Under the pieces are notes generated by a model. That model saw nothing but the letters and a program-made list of their open reading frames with translations, made no database searches and was not told where the DNA came from. Both the position numbers and the translations under genes were made by a program. Of a DNA stretch of 64,000 nucleotides, positions 1 through 14,081 are shown piece by piece. Origin of the DNA: Formicarius rufipectus. Taxonomy: Eukaryota; Chordata; Aves; Passeriformes; Formicariidae. Numbering within the stretch: the first letter of the stretch is position 1; each line of letters opens with the position of its first letter. Location of the stretch: positions 124,001-188,000 of the forward strand of contig VXAU01002242.1 of assembly GCA_013399695.1 (NCBI GenBank). Reading direction: 5' to 3'.

Positions 1-125
1 AAATGAATACTTAAAAAAAAATCTAAATAGTTTATAGGTTAATTTCTTCTGATACCAGCTTCCATTCAGCAGCTCAAGGGCATAGTAATTTTCAACAACT
101 ATGTATTTTTTATCCTTGGATTCAA

Positions 126-141
126 ATATATATATATATAT
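126..141. repeat. (TA)n microsatellite
   Basis: A short uninterrupted TA run between two TTCAAATATA-like phrases. Confidence 0.85.
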
Positions 142-1153
142 TTCTTTTCCTTCAAATATACGTTGGGGTCATTTCAACTGATCAATCTCCCATTAATCTT
201 ATGAAAACAAAAAGTATGGTTTTCTTATAATTAATTCCATATTCCTAATAAGAACTTCAGAGAAACTCACCTTAACATCCTGAAAATGAAAGCTTAGGGA
301 AAGTTGATGGTCTTATCATTTCCCTTTCATGTTTTTCTTTTCATGACTACTGAGGAAGATTCCTGGACTCAGCATACTAAGCCAGCAATTAAAGTCCTGT
401 TTCATCCAGTATGAATCTCTTATACAAGTCATTAGCAACCTTAATTGCTAATCATAAAATATGTGGTTCTAAAGGACTATGTCAGAGAAGCTGTGCTCAC
501 TCAGCTGAAGAGAAGATTTACATCTTCATTTACAAGGGTATGAAAATATATAAATTAATATCATTTAAAAGCACATTATAAGACCACATCTTAGCTGGTA
601 TTGTAGGTACTCTCAGGTTTTTTGTCTCAAATGTAAACAAAACCAAACATACAAGTAATCTCCACCCCTAAACAGCAAACAAATTTGTATGCTAGATCTT
701 TTTCTTAACTAAACTTACTATCCACACGTTATTATCTCAAGTTTATAAAACAAGATTAAGGAGTTAAAGCAAGCATTGCCACATAACCTAAAAGATTCTG
801 TTCAACTCCATAAACAAACATTTTTATAATACTTTTTTATGCTGAACTGCCTCAAAATGCTTCAAAATTACATTCACATGAAATAGAAGTTAAGGCACTG
901 ACACAGACTATTTAATACTCAAGAAAGAGGAAGAAGCTGATATGACTTCCTCTAAAAGGACCCACGTCAGGGCAATTCCAAGCACAAGAACAGGCTTGAA
1001 GGAGAAAGGATTGAGCACAGCCCTGGGAAGAAAGACCTGCATTTGTGTACAGACAAAACCATGTTTGCAGACAAAAAGCAGCAATGTGAGCTCACAGCCC
1101 AGAAAGCCAAATGTAGGATGGGCTGCAACAGAAGAAGCACAGCCAGCAGGTTG

Positions 1154-1665
1154 AGGAAGGTGATTCTGTCACTCTGCTCTTAAGAGACCCCACCCAGAGT
1201 ACTGCATCCAGGTCTGGAGTTCCCAGCACAGGAAGGATATAGACATGTTGGAATGAACCCAGAGGAGAGCCACCTCTCCTGTGAAGACAGGTTGAGAGAG
1301 CTGGAGAGAAGGCTCTGGGGAAACCTTAGAACACTCTCCAGTATGTAAAGGCGGCTACAAGAGAGCTGGAGAGGGACTTTTTACAAAGTAGTAACAGAAA
1401 AAGGGGGAATGATCGAAAGCTGAAGGAAGGTTGGTTTGGGTTAGATATAAGGAAGACATTCTTTACTGTGAGGGTGGTGAGGCACTGGAACTGGCTGCCT
1501 GGAGAAGCTGTGGATGACCCACCCCTGTATGTGTCCAAGGCCAGGATGGATGTGGCTCTGAGTAACCTGCTCTAGTGGAAGGTTCCCTGCCCAGAGTAGG
1601 GGGGTATGGAGCAAAATGGTCTTTAAAGTTGCTTCCATCCCAAACCATTCTATGATTCTATGATA
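1154..1665 (+). mobile_element. CR1 LINE, 5'-truncated 3' end
   Basis: This is the standard chicken-repeat-1 3' region in sense orientation. Landmarks in order are: GAAGGTGATTCTGTCAC; GAGACCCCACCCAGAGTACTG (end of the RT ORF, a PHLEYC-like region); a block containing GAGAGAGCTGGAGAGAAGG; TTCTTTACTGTGAGGGTGG; and the end CCATTCTATGATTCTATGAT with two octamer-type tail units. The copy starts within the last part of ORF2, so it is a typical dead-on-arrival truncation, carries substitutions and small indels, and encodes nothing intact. It is antisense to TBC1D22A. CR1 usually leaves no obvious target-site duplication, and none was seen. Confidence 0.93.
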
Positions 1666-2402
1666 TCTGAACACTGATCTAAATTTGCACTTGAATCAGA
1701 CAGCCATTCTCACATTTAAACCACAGAAAACAGAACTTCCATTTTACACATCTCATATGAAAACTGAACGTCCCAGGAAGCATCCAGAAAGGTACTCCAA
1801 TTGCTACAGCTCAGAGTAGAATGGCTCTGAACCACTCTGACTATAATTTCTGCCATATTGTTTTATGAAATATTGCTATATTGATGATACTTAGAGATGT
1901 GTTTTTCCTATGCACCAAAATACAAATCATAACAAGTAAATACCACATGCCACTGGTTCTCTGCAAAATACAACAGATAAAGGAAAACAGATGCAAATAT
2001 CCAGAGTATAAAAAAGTCATGAAGATCAGTTGTCATTGTATTAAAACAAAATCCAAACAAAACACATAAAAACATAGAATCTACTGTACCAATTAAGACT
2101 GCAGCTATAATGAAAGAATTTAATTTCTGAAATGACTTGCCAATGAGTAAGTTACTATATTTTATCTATTTTTTTCTGTAGTCAAGCAAGATCAAAATAT
2201 TTGTACAGCAGATTTCATGAGAAAATTTACAATTCTGCCTCTCCATAGAGTCCATATGCTACCCACTCTTCTTGGTTTGGTTTTCCTGACCATAATCTGG
2301 CAACGCATTTTAAACTGAACAATTTCTACAACTACAAATTCACACATATTTCATTTCCTTAGATTTTTAACACTGCGGCATGAATAACTAAAAGCTCAGG
2401 GG

Positions 2403-2443
2403 AAAAAAAAAAAAAAAAAAGAAAAAGAAGTAGAAAAAAAAAA
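2403..2443. repeat. A-rich low-complexity tract
   Basis: A run of about 18 A followed by A-rich sequence with G and T interruptions. No retroelement body was recognised next to it. Similar A-runs occur at 3529-3546, about 11948-11960 and about 56630-56645. Confidence 0.85.
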
Positions 2444-5400
2444 TTCATAAAATACCAATTGAATATAATGAGTCACAAGGACAAGAGCATATAAAATTTT
2501 TATGTATTTCAGATTTAAACTAATTAGTATGTTTTGAAAAAAAGGTATTTTACACTGTAAAATGTTCTGAGTAAAATCTCATCTTGTTTTAGGAAAAATA
2601 TACATTAAGGGTGGCTGATGTAAAATTGCCTGTATACATAAGCAGCGTACACATCCAGCCATCTGAGATAGTAAGCTTTCATGACCAGTAAAGAGGTTGC
2701 AGTGCAGTGACTACTTAATGTATTTTTAGAAGTAAAACAAGTAGTCCTAAACACAATTCAAATGTAATACTGTCAGTATCCTAGGGATACAGGGCTGAAC
2801 AAGGCTATCTTCATTACACTGCTCCATCACCACCACATGAAACCATATATTGGTGTTTTGTTTTGAATAATAAACTACCAATCCCCACATGCCACATCAA
2901 AGCCCATAAAGCTTTTGTGCACCTCAAACAGACTTAAGGACAACAATACAGAGAACCAACGACTTGGCAGTGGAAGAGAAAAGCCTTCACGTTCATGAAG
3001 ATATCACAGTTAAAGGAAAGGCCAGATAAAGAACCTGCCCAAGTCTTAGGTCTCTACATTCACAGGGAATCTGACAACTGAAAATTTCCAAGTTAACCAG
3101 GGAAGCCTCACAAAAATCAATAAGCAGTAATACAAAAATCCTTTCATCTCTGAGGAGAATGCTACTTTTCACATTAAGGAATGATTTAAGCTTCCTTGAT
3201 GAGCATAGCACACAGTTACAACAGCACAGGATGGGATCATCCAAGCTGCACAAGTTTTCCCAATGTACAAAACCAACAACATCCCCACAAATTTCTATCC
3301 ATTCCTTCATACCTTAAGAGAAAAAATATGACATAGACGTTTCTGTCAGAGAGAAATTCCAAAAGTGCATCCACAGACAACCAGACTGAAGCATCAATTC
3401 AAATTAACACAATATAATTCAATTGCACACTATAAACCAAAGAATGAAAACATTCTAAAACAGCATAAATGCCATGCAAGCAATATGATTAACAACTATG
3501 CTCAAGACATCTTTTAATTTGTTGGGGGAAAAAAAAAAAAAAAAAACAAAGCAGGATTCATCTTACTGTATCACAGAGTAACATAAATTTATCAAGCTTT
3601 GTCAGAAAATATGTACTGCTCTTTCCCTGCTGATATTTTACATAGAAAGTGCTTCACTTTATCTACTATTCAATAAATCAAAGTTAAATACTTTATACAC
3701 TTTTGATCCTTCACCAAAATTATGTTATGACTTAAATATTTGTCCCCATTAAAAAGTAATCCAAATGCATTCTAGAAGATAATCGTATTCCCTCTCAAGC
3801 TTTGCTTCACAAGGTTAAATAAGCAACATTCTTTTACTACTCTCTGCTAGAACTAGTTGTCCTTTTGCCAGTCTACTGCTGTTAAATTCTAAAGAAATTA
3901 CATAAAACCCAAACACATATTTCTCATGCAACTCCCAGAGAGATGCAATTTGTCAAAAGCATGTAGACAAAGAATATATTACTGGAACCATGAAAAAATA
4001 AGAAGCCTAAACAGAAGCCCTAAAGTACATACAAATATCTTAAGACTCTAGACTTCTAAGAAAATTAAAATACTATCACATTTTTTTATATATTTAATTG
4101 CCTTCTTACATATCACTATACTGACAAAAATAGAAGTCTGCAACTTTACTTTGGCCAGCCAGAATTTGAGACTGAATTCCTATATAAGATAATAAATGCC
4201 TCAACACTCCTGGAAAATATGAGTTTGCAAACCAACAGCTGAATGCAAGGTTTATTCTTTACTTATCTATGAAAGAACACGCTCCAGATACAAACATGAG
4301 AGAATGAAACGTCTTTTCAGTACAGTGGGTGACAATGGACTAGGTTAATCTTTTCTGACTGCTCATTCTTAAGATTTCCAAGATTAAAGTCCTAAAAGCG
4401 CTTAGGTCACAAGTACCTCTTCTTGGCAATCCTGGTACACACACCTAAGGAAATAACAGGTTTATACCGTAAAACTTCAAAAGAACCTAAACATTGAAAG
4501 CAGTGACCTCTGTCATGGTATCAATACCTGAAAGAGCAGTTTGGCAGGAGAACACACTAACCATTGTACAGCAGCTCCAGATCGGTCATCATAGATGAAG
4601 CAAGTCAAAGTCCTTATTTTTCCCACTATGTAAGGACAAATATTACTAAAACCAGGGAAAATAAATATGGAGAGAGAACTACTGTTTTCATAACACTTAT
4701 TTTAGCATGTATTACATAATTTCATATTACATTAACTAAATACGAGTAATACTTTGAAGTATTTCTCCCTGATGGTGCATTCTTATACTCACTTGGTTTT
4801 ATAAAAATTCAAATTACATTAAGAAATAGTTTGTGGCCTTCAGAGATTCAGAGAAAAGCCTCAAAAAATTCTGTCTGAAGTGGTTATCCAAAGAATCAAA
4901 ACCACACAGAAACTAAATGGGCTTTAAGGACATTATACCCAAATCCATTTTCTTTGGAGAATTGAACTTTTGAAAAAATTATTTCTTTTATAAAACTATA
5001 CCATGTGAATAAAATATCATTTTGTTTAAATAAATAAACATGACCAAAAGGTGCTGAAGGGTTTGGGCAAAACTGTACTAGCAATTCTAATGGATAAACA
5101 TTCCAGTGATGCATTATGTGGTTTAACATATGTTTGATGAGCTGGTTACCAACAGTGACCACATCCCTCATCAGTTCTTTAGCAGTCATGAGAAGAAGAA
5201 TTCCTGTGTTTCTCTCAACCATCTCCTAGAAAGAAAACTACAGTACAGCTTGGAAGATGTAGCCTTTCCTCACAGAAGAGAGTAAAGACATCAACTCCAT
5301 GAAATATAACTTTCAGAGGTGTATTACAGTGAGCAATTTCAGTTCTCTTTAACCGGTTTGCCTGCGAGCTGGCAATGAAGAAGCAGCTCTGTGCTATGCT

Positions 5401-7412
5401 CTGTCATCTTTTTTTGGGGGGGGCAGTATTTAAGAAAGGATGGGGGAGAGAACAGCTATTAAGGATTTCAGATGTCCCTGCTATTAAAGACTACAGATGC
5501 CTCTGTTTAACCTTCTGACCTATGCAGATCAGCACCTGAAACTAAACAAGATATGTAAGAATTGTGAAGGGAAAAAAAAATATTAACAAAGCTTTAGTGA
5601 ATCAGCTCCCGAGGACTGGATGCAACCACTGCTATTTGTTCGGCTAACAGCAAGCAAATGCTGCTGTGAAGAAAATGAATTAGAATGGGATGAATGGGAG
5701 CTCTTACTATATTTGCAAAGGATGTCTAATGCAAAAAACACTACAGAGAGCAAATGAGCTATCATGTGCAAAGATCTCACTCTTTATGGCAGCTGAAAAA
5801 GCTAACTAGGAGGCTGCAACAGTAAATCTGCCATAATGGCATTTCTGGAAAAATTTAAATCTGATTTGTTTACAAATAGATGACAAAACAATAGGCATTT
5901 CAGTTCTTGTTATTTTTAGTGTCTTGCAGTTGGAATGAGAGAATTTTTTTTAAGATAGCAAAATCTACATGCACCAGCATTTAGGAAACCACAGGAGAGA
6001 ACAGAAAACTGAAAGCAAATTAATCCTTCTCCATCTGCTTGTCTCAAAGAAGGGCATATGTCACTTCATCTTATTACTCAACTCATACTCCAAAAGCATC
6101 TAGTTTTCCTTTGTTCTCTAATCAGTACTTTTGACTGAGTTTGGTTGTCAAGTGTTCAGGCTCCTGTGATTTTAGTCTTCTCCAGGGCTACATACTGATA
6201 AGGCCAATAATTGACATTGTTACACAGCAGTTTCTGCTGAAGAAATAAACATGGAAAGAAAACAGTTTTCTTTGTAGAGAGATGTCTTCAGTGACAGCTG
6301 TGAATTACTATCTAAATGGAAGCCCTGCCAGTGCATTTAGTTTAGTAGGTCACTTAAATTGCTCAGGAGGAACAAGAGTTCTTTCATTGTTCAAGAAAAT
6401 CCTTTTATATTGAAATGGAGAAAATGCAGAGATCCCTTTGTGGTATTTACTGAAAACAAATAAAAACATTTGGTGATGAAAGAAAAATGCCTTACAGGAA
6501 TCAGAAAGCGCTTTTTCTAGAAACTTACAGGACAATAAAATCAGATTTTCATTGTGTGGAAGATTTGATTTATAACTTGGATAGTAACAGCAGTTGTGTG
6601 AAGTACAATCCATAAAGCAAGGTTTATGGGAAATCTCTCCAGATTATACACAACCGGCATCCCATCCTTCCCTTCCCTCAGCAGGAATCAGACCAAACAC
6701 AACTCTAGACAATAAGTGCAGATTAGGGGGTACCCCAATTCTGCAATGTGTTCCTCCCAGCCTGCAAAATGCATTGCTGGAGTATAAATGCATAAGGAGT
6801 ATAGCCCCAGCATCCTTAGAGCTGCAAAGCTCTGAACAAAATTATACATACATTTCTTTTTACTTCATATAGTCTTCCACAAAAAGGAAGGACACAACTT
6901 ACAGGCAGAAAAAAAATTAACTTGCTGCTCGAGTTCAGTTGCACTATGGAAAAAAAGCAGCGAGTACTCAACAACTATTGAACCCTTTTTTAAATAAAAG
7001 CGTTTTTCCTCTGCAACTAGGCTTTACAGAGAACCACTATTTTAGACATTTTTTGCAAGAGCAATATGTTTTTAACACTGTGCTTCTTAGCTGGGAAGGA
7101 TAACTGAAAATTACTAGATACCAAAATGTTTAGGAGGTATTTGTGTGAAGGTAAAAGCATTATGCATGTTTTAGAATGATTACTGCCATTTAAGAATTCT
7201 ACTCAAAGGCCAATTCATTTTTTCAATGACTGTGAGTGCTTCAGATACTATAAAAGATAGCAACCATGTATGTCAGAGGGAGTATTAGTTCCCAAATACA
7301 CAACACAAATTTTGGGCTGGTTCCTAGAGATGATATTGCCAGGAAAGATCATTATTTATCCTGGTCTGATCTCTTGTGTGGATAATAGAAACTATATCTA
7401 AACTCTTTTTTT

Positions 7413-7413
7413 N
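7413..7413. other. Single ambiguous base in a T-run
   Basis: One N inside a T homopolymer, like the N at 54765. Both look like base-calling or consensus uncertainty at homopolymers. Confidence 0.9.
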
Positions 7414-8470
7414 TGCTTACTTTTTTAGTGTCTTGGGATTTTTTTTAATATCATTCCTTGATATTAATTAATTCACCTTTTGATTTTCTTTTTGAAAAAT
7501 TAAATCTTTCTAACACTTCAGTCATCCTCTCTGAGCCCTATGTCTTGACTTTACGATATCAAAACTGGCAATATTGCCAAAGAAAGTAAACCACCACAAG
7601 GCAAAACAAGCTCTTAGGTTAACTAATTCAAGAATCCAATTGCTCCCATGTGTCACAGTATCATTTTGGGAGCTCATATCAAGAGAACTGTCAGCACTGC
7701 CCACCCCATGGATCTCTTTCAAAGTCACATATCCCAGGGTACAGTCTCACAATTTAATTTTCCCTTATTTGCAAAAATTTTTCATTTGATTATATCAAAA
7801 TATGGCTTGCCTGCAGAGGTCAACTGAACAAGTGACTCAAGATTTGTTTATGCAACTGCTCTGTTCTCCTCACTTTGTCAGAATGGTAAATCTGTCTCAT
7901 CCACATTTTCCTTATCCACTATTTCGTTAGTGGAAATGCTGAGTAGCATCATGCCAATTACTGCCTCCCGTAGACACTCACTAGACAGTCTTGAACATGC
8001 CTAACAAAAAAAATATCTCTTTAGTCTTCCTGGTAGGACATCCTGTTAGAGTTTTGGTGATACTGGTAAATATTATTTAAATGCAGTGAAAAATATAGGT
8101 ATGAAATTATTATTCTGCACACTTGCATCTACCAATGTCAATTCATTTTCAAAAACAGGAATGAAGCTGTTAGGAATGACCTGGAAGAGAAGAAAAAGTT
8201 TCACATGTTCATAACTGATGGTAAAAAAATTGGATAAGTAAATAGATAAATAATTATTAGAGAGATACCTAACAAAGCTGATCGAATTTAACACTTATAC
8301 TTAAAACTGTATTTTACTACCTTCACGAACATACTTCGTGTCTTCTGAGAGAGATAAACAAAAATTGTCACAGATACAGTAAGCAGTTGCATGTAACAAG
8401 ATTGCCATTAAAATCCAAAGAGGAAAATTAATTTTGCAGATAATATTAATAACTTTTATTACTACTGTTA

Positions 8471-8592
8471 GTTGGACACACCATGGTCACTGGAAAACCA
8501 AATTTTTTTTTACAGTATTATTCTCCGATATGTTGGACACACCATGGTCACTGGAAAACCAAATTTTTTTTTACAGTATTATTCTCTGATAT
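8471..8592. repeat. 61-bp tandem duplication, two copies
   Basis: Copy 1 is 8471-8531 and copy 2 is 8532-8592. Each starts GTTGGACACACCATGGTCAC and ends in GATAT. They differ at one base (TTCTCCGATAT versus TTCTCTGATAT), and the next bases GTTGGA restart a third unit. The near-identity implies a recent duplication or an assembly effect. Confidence 0.93.
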
Positions 8593-9276
8593 GTTGGAGC
8601 TTCCCTATTTATAGCCTTTCAGAAAACTAGGAAAAGCTTTGGATAGCCTACTCACAAAGACAAGAAGCCCATTAACAGAAGAGTTCAGATACAGGTGTAG
8701 ATACATCTTAACAAAAATTATTTGAGTACTCAAAATCTGCATGGAGGCAAAAATACATACATCCAAGACTATCCAAGTAGCTAAATATATCCAAAACAAG
8801 TTTAACTGAATTTCTTTCTGAAAAATAACCATAAATAAAGGTAATAAAATGACAAATTTTTTCATTACAGTTTCACACTCATGGCCTACAGTGTATCAGT
8901 TGTTGATGAGTGATCGTGCTGCCACAAGGGATGTGATAACACACTAAGCAAGGCCAAGATAGGACTGCAGGATGAAACAGCATCACTGCAGCCCCAGTGA
9001 AGTGTAAGCCCAGGCCACTTACAATGACTGGAACCACTCCAACCCCAATGCTACCTCATTTACTTTCTTACATTCTGTTGAGATAACAGAGTTGCAGTAA
9101 GGATTTGGAAAGCCCCAACAGTCTACTGACTCATCCTGTTAAATCACGCTGTCACTACATTATATTTATTCTGCTATACACTACTTTATGATGGGAGACT
9201 TCATTATGGTCAGATGATGAACTACACATTAAGAGGAAACAGCAGTTGCTTGCCTGCATTAAAATATAAAAAGACT

Positions 9277-9300
9277 ATATATATATATATATATATATAT
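9277..9300. repeat. (AT)12 microsatellite beside the gap
   Basis: A pure AT dinucleotide run, repeated as (AT)10 at 9521-9540 on the other side of the N gap. Confidence 0.95.
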
Positions 9301-9310
9301 CTCAGGTGGA

Positions 9311-9505
9311 NNNNNNNNNNNNNNNNNNNNNNNNNNNNNNNNNNNNNNNNNNNNNNNNNNNNNNNNNNNNNNNNNNNNNNNNNNNNNNNNNNNNNNNNNN
9401 NNNNNNNNNNNNNNNNNNNNNNNNNNNNNNNNNNNNNNNNNNNNNNNNNNNNNNNNNNNNNNNNNNNNNNNNNNNNNNNNNNNNNNNNNNNNNNNNNNNN
9501 NNNNN
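9311..9505. other. Assembly gap (195 N) with duplicated flanks
   Basis: The run of N is flanked on the left by 9262-9310 and on the right by 9506-9550. These are the same sequence: AAATATAAAAAGACT, an (AT)n run, then CTCAGGTGGA. They differ only in (AT)12 versus (AT)10. Any ORF drawn through the gap is meaningless. Confidence 0.97.
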
Positions 9506-10830
9506 AAATATAAAAAGACTATATATATATATATATATATCTCAGGTGGAATTAATTCTAGTGATAAAGAACCACTACAAGTTTCAGATATAGTCACACA
9601 GAACCCTGTTTCAATGGCTATACAGCCATACAAGCATGTTTTGCCAAACAAAAGCTTTAGCTGTCAATTACAGGAGAACAGCAGTTACATTGAGACTGTA
9701 TCAAGAGTTTTTTATTTCTTTGATCCAAAGAGTATTTATTTAGCCATGTGTATTCTTCATATATTCAGGAATACTGTGATTTGGATTTCTCTAGTGCTTC
9801 TTACAGTGCATCTTTAGCTACTCTACCAGCTATAATCAAATGATTTGAATAAAATTTCTGGGAACCTGAATAGCAGGAAAACTCTCTGCCCTACTGACAA
9901 GATTTTATCTGAAAAGCCGAATTTGGAAAGCTCTAAACAAATACTGTCTACTGATATATGAAGAAACATCCAATCAAAACCATCATCTTTTAATTTCTAA
10001 TTTTGACTGAATTTATTTGAAGACTTAATCATTTTACTGGAGGATAATTTTGGATACTGAGTTTCCTTTGCTCAATACCTGGACTTCAGTTGCTGTGATA
10101 TAAACTGGGATATTTTTACAAATTTATGATGTCCATTGATTTACTTCACATATTTTCAGATAATTTCATTTTTCCATCAGTAAAATCTATATTCATTCTG
10201 TGTCTAATTCTCTCCTCATTAAGCCTGCACAAATGGGCATTATAAAATAAATGTTAAAACACCTTCCAATTCCGTGATTTCAGCATTAGTAATTTTCTCT
10301 TGGTCAACTTTCTCAATTTTGTTGATATTCACTAGATAACATTTAGCTGACATAGTTTCAGCATAATTTGTTGACACACTGACAGATTGGCATTGCTTTT
10401 TTACAGAAAATGCCGTCTATTATGTAGATATTTTTATCCTAAGGCTCGAATTGTTAAGGCAGGCAACTTTACTGAAGTCAAAATACAATAATTCTGCAAT
10501 TAAGACAAACGATGTTTCTCTGATAAAGAAGTAATTATGATGAAACCATTCAAGATACAGCACAACTTTAATGTAGCAAAAATGAAATCTGGACTGACAG
10601 GAGCATCCAGTGGAATTTGCAAGAATCAAAATTCCCTTCAGTGCCAAGAAGGTACTGCTGTGTCAGGTGAAAATTCAAACATCACAGAAAGTGACATATT
10701 ATGTGTTGTTTCAATGCACAAACTATAGTTGGAATGTAGACAGATGAACCCATTAAAAAGCATATTCTGTTTTAGGGGTTCTTTGGGGTTTTTCTACGAG
10801 ATAGCATAGACAGTCTTTTCTGATTTGGAT

Positions 10831-10931
10831 GTTTTGGGCGGGGTTTTCTGTGTCTTTTTTTTTTTTTTTTGGGGGTGGGGAGGGTTGGTTGGTTGTGTGG
10901 TTGTGTTTTTTGTTTTGTTGGGTTTTTTTAA
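10831..10931 (+). repeat. G/T-rich low-complexity tract
   Basis: The plus strand is almost only G and T, including a long T-run, GGGGGTGGGGAGGG and GGTTGGTTGG phrases. The G clusters could fold as a quadruplex on the plus strand, which is the non-template-like strand opposite the TBC1D22A transcript. No protein meaning is attached. Confidence 0.88.
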
Positions 10932-13429
10932 GATGAAGGGAGATTTAATGTCTTTGAAACTTTTCCAGACTGAAAATGTCTGGTGATAATTTTATTTTCT
11001 GTTGGTAGAAAGCCTTATCTGGTTTTGCTACTCTCAGCTAAGAACAGCATGTCCAGAATGAAACAGCACTTTTTAAAAACATGAATGATATCAAAAGATG
11101 GATGTAAAAACCTTGGCTCAGCTTTTTCATGTAGTTTTCTGCCAGGATTTTATTACAAAGTATTAACAATGATATGTGTAAGTCTTAACTATAAAACAGA
11201 AAGGCTAAAACCTTCCCATCTTGGTAAAATACTCTGCAAATTATACTCGAATTGCTTTGCATATTTGCAACAGATTTTGTGTTTTGAAGCCTATTTACTA
11301 AACTTATATTCTATTGATCCTCCATGTGCCCAAGTGACGTATGATTGTATTTATGTAACAGCAGCATGTTTCTGGATCCCTGAGGTCCTACTCCAAATAT
11401 TCAAAAGGCAATGGTTTTTGATTCCTCTGGGATTAATTTAACTCTTCAACAGCAGCATTTACTAAAAATGTTGATTTGAATTTGTCAAATAACTCAACTG
11501 AAGCCACAATCAAATTAGTATTCTTTTTATTATTATTCTTAAAGCCATCCAAACACCTAGAGGGTTATCAAGAAAGTACTTTAAGGATAAGTGAACAAAA
11601 ATCAATTGGTTTTCTTGCATCTTTTCCAAACATTTCTTAGACAAACAATATTCATCATACCCATTGCATTCTATGCATATGGTTTACATCTCATTCTTTT
11701 TTCCTAGAATAAGCAAAATAGAATTGTTTCAATTATGACATACAACGTGCTTTTTAGATGCAATCACAACTACTTAACCTAAATGTAATTAGAAAATTGT
11801 ACCAAAACTATAAAGGTTTAGCAGAAGTTATTTATATAAATGTGCTGAAAAAAGACCAGATTTATTTGAGACTGCCAAGAGTCCTCTGTCCCTAAACAGC
11901 TGTTTTTTCCTCTTCATATCTTATTATCTTTTAAAGAGTTGAAGGGAAAAAAAAAAAAAAGCTTAATTTTTCCCTACAGATTTAGGATTTCTAGGATAAT
12001 ATTACACTTTCATAAATTGGGATTTGCTGTGCTGTTTGCACACTAAGAGTGTTAATGATGTATGTCTTCCTGAACACTACAGACCTGCTAGAGCATTTTG
12101 CCCTGTATCTTCTGTAGCTGAATATAAGAAAGCTGTATCATGGAAAAAAACTGTACTATGGTTTTTGTGTTTACATTTTTGAAAACCCCAACCTATCATC
12201 ACCCTGTGTAATATCCTGATAATGTGGAGAAACATTACAAACATGAGTGCCATCAGTCGGAACAGTACATCCACAGTTCTGTTTAAAAAAAACCACAAAT
12301 AAACCACATTAAAATATGCAAGCCACATTATAAACAGCATTGTAAAGTTATTTCCTGATCTTGCAATGTCTAAATACTTAGTTAAAGTATATGCATTAGA
12401 AAAGCATTAGAATAATTCAAACCACAATATTCCTGAAGATATAAAGAATACACATGGCTAAATATAGACTCTTTGCATCCAAGAAAAACAAGAACTTGGC
12501 TTCCGCCTCAATATAACTACTGCCCTAATGTGATTAACAGCTAAATCTTTTATTTGGCAAAACATGCTAGTATAATCCTGAAATAAGAGTCCTGTGTGAA
12601 ACTTATAATGGCTCTTTATCACTAGAATTAATTTCACCTGATAGACATTTTAATGCAGCTAAGCAAGCGTAAACCCCCAAGTACTGCTCTTCAGCTCAGG
12701 AAAAAGTTGTTATCCATTTTGAAATATCTTACATGTGAATGCTTTAGGACCACATCAGAGAATCTGGACCCAAAAATTAAAGTGTTGGTAACATTGTTCA
12801 TTAAGAAATTGCCTTTAAAACAGCAATGATTACACTACTTTTAATCTAGACCAGTCTCATTCATCCAAAAGTTGTATTGCTATTCAATTTTATTGCTACA
12901 TCTGGGCCTATTTATTGGGTGGCAGTTCATTCTGCAGGGACAACTTCCAACAAAACCAATCACAGAAAGGACATAAAGCCCTATTAAATATTTTCCTGCA
13001 ATTTAAACAACAACACTAATGAAAAATGAAAGAGAGCACTTGATCTAGCATAAATTTCACCAAGCAATCTCCACTAAAAAATTGAGAACTAATTCCTGGG
13101 GCAAATAGGAAAAGCTGACCAATTACACCATATGGTTAATGGGTTTGATCTAATCAACATTTAAAATATGCAATTTTCAAGGAGTATAATGAAATAAAGA
13201 TTTTTGTAAATGGCAGAACTTTGCAATATGCAGTACTCAGTAGTCAGCTTTATAAGATTAATGAGTTAGGATCCTAGAGATTTTACAATACTGAGAGTTC
13301 AAGAGAGAAATTATTACTATGTCATTGTTACTGGAATGATCTCTGAAGCTCTGCATTCAGGTAACTCTCCATGTCCTCTATTTTTTTGTAATCCTATTTC
13401 CTACTTGAAGAAACTCTCCTTCTGAAGGG

Positions 13430-13455
13430 ACTGGTCCCTTGCTCAGGGACCAAGT
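13430..13455. repeat. Small hairpin (inverted repeat)
   Basis: ACTGGTCCCT (13430-13439), loop TGCTC, then AGGGACCAAGT (13445-13455): a 10-bp stem with one bulged base. No function is indicated. Confidence 0.75.
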
Positions 13456-14081
13456 GATGGACGGGCAATACCTTTTTTCATGTTGTTCTGCTAATTAGTC
13501 ACTATGCAAAATGGGCAGTAATTGAAAGGTTTACAACCAATCCATTACTGGCAAGAATATACAGAAGACCTAGTATGATTTTACAGAATAACTGTAAGTA
13601 AAATAAAAATGCATTCTAGGGTTCACTGAGTTACAGTAAAAGGATAGAATTCCTTACTAACGAAGAGCTATCTTCCTATTACAATCACAAGGATGTGTTT
13701 CCACAAAAAGAAAGAAAACCACAGCCCAAACCCCCCCAAACAAATTGTATTCAAATCTGTAACACAAAATTCCTTTACCTCAAATAGTAAGAATAGAGTT
13801 GCACAGAAAAGCAAGGTCTTGGGATTGTCTCAAGAGTCAAATAACTCAGCTCTGAAGAAGGAAGGCTCAGCTAAAGAAGCAGATATTTTTCCAGGAAAAC
13901 ATTATGAATGTGAAGGCATCTTCCAATACGAATTGTATTAACACTACACTCCCAGTTTTTCTCCACACACCAGCAAGTTTTACAAATGGAATTATGTTCA
14001 ATATCTCTTTCCATGTTGAGCAATTGTGGCACACAGATAATACAGAAATGCAGTAAATAATGTTTTGTCATTGTTTTTTCT

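Noticed and set aside
9214..9651. Long ORFs of 95-130 codons around 9.2-9.65 kb
   Set aside because: They run through 195 unknown bases (N) and an AT microsatellite; there is no real coding evidence.
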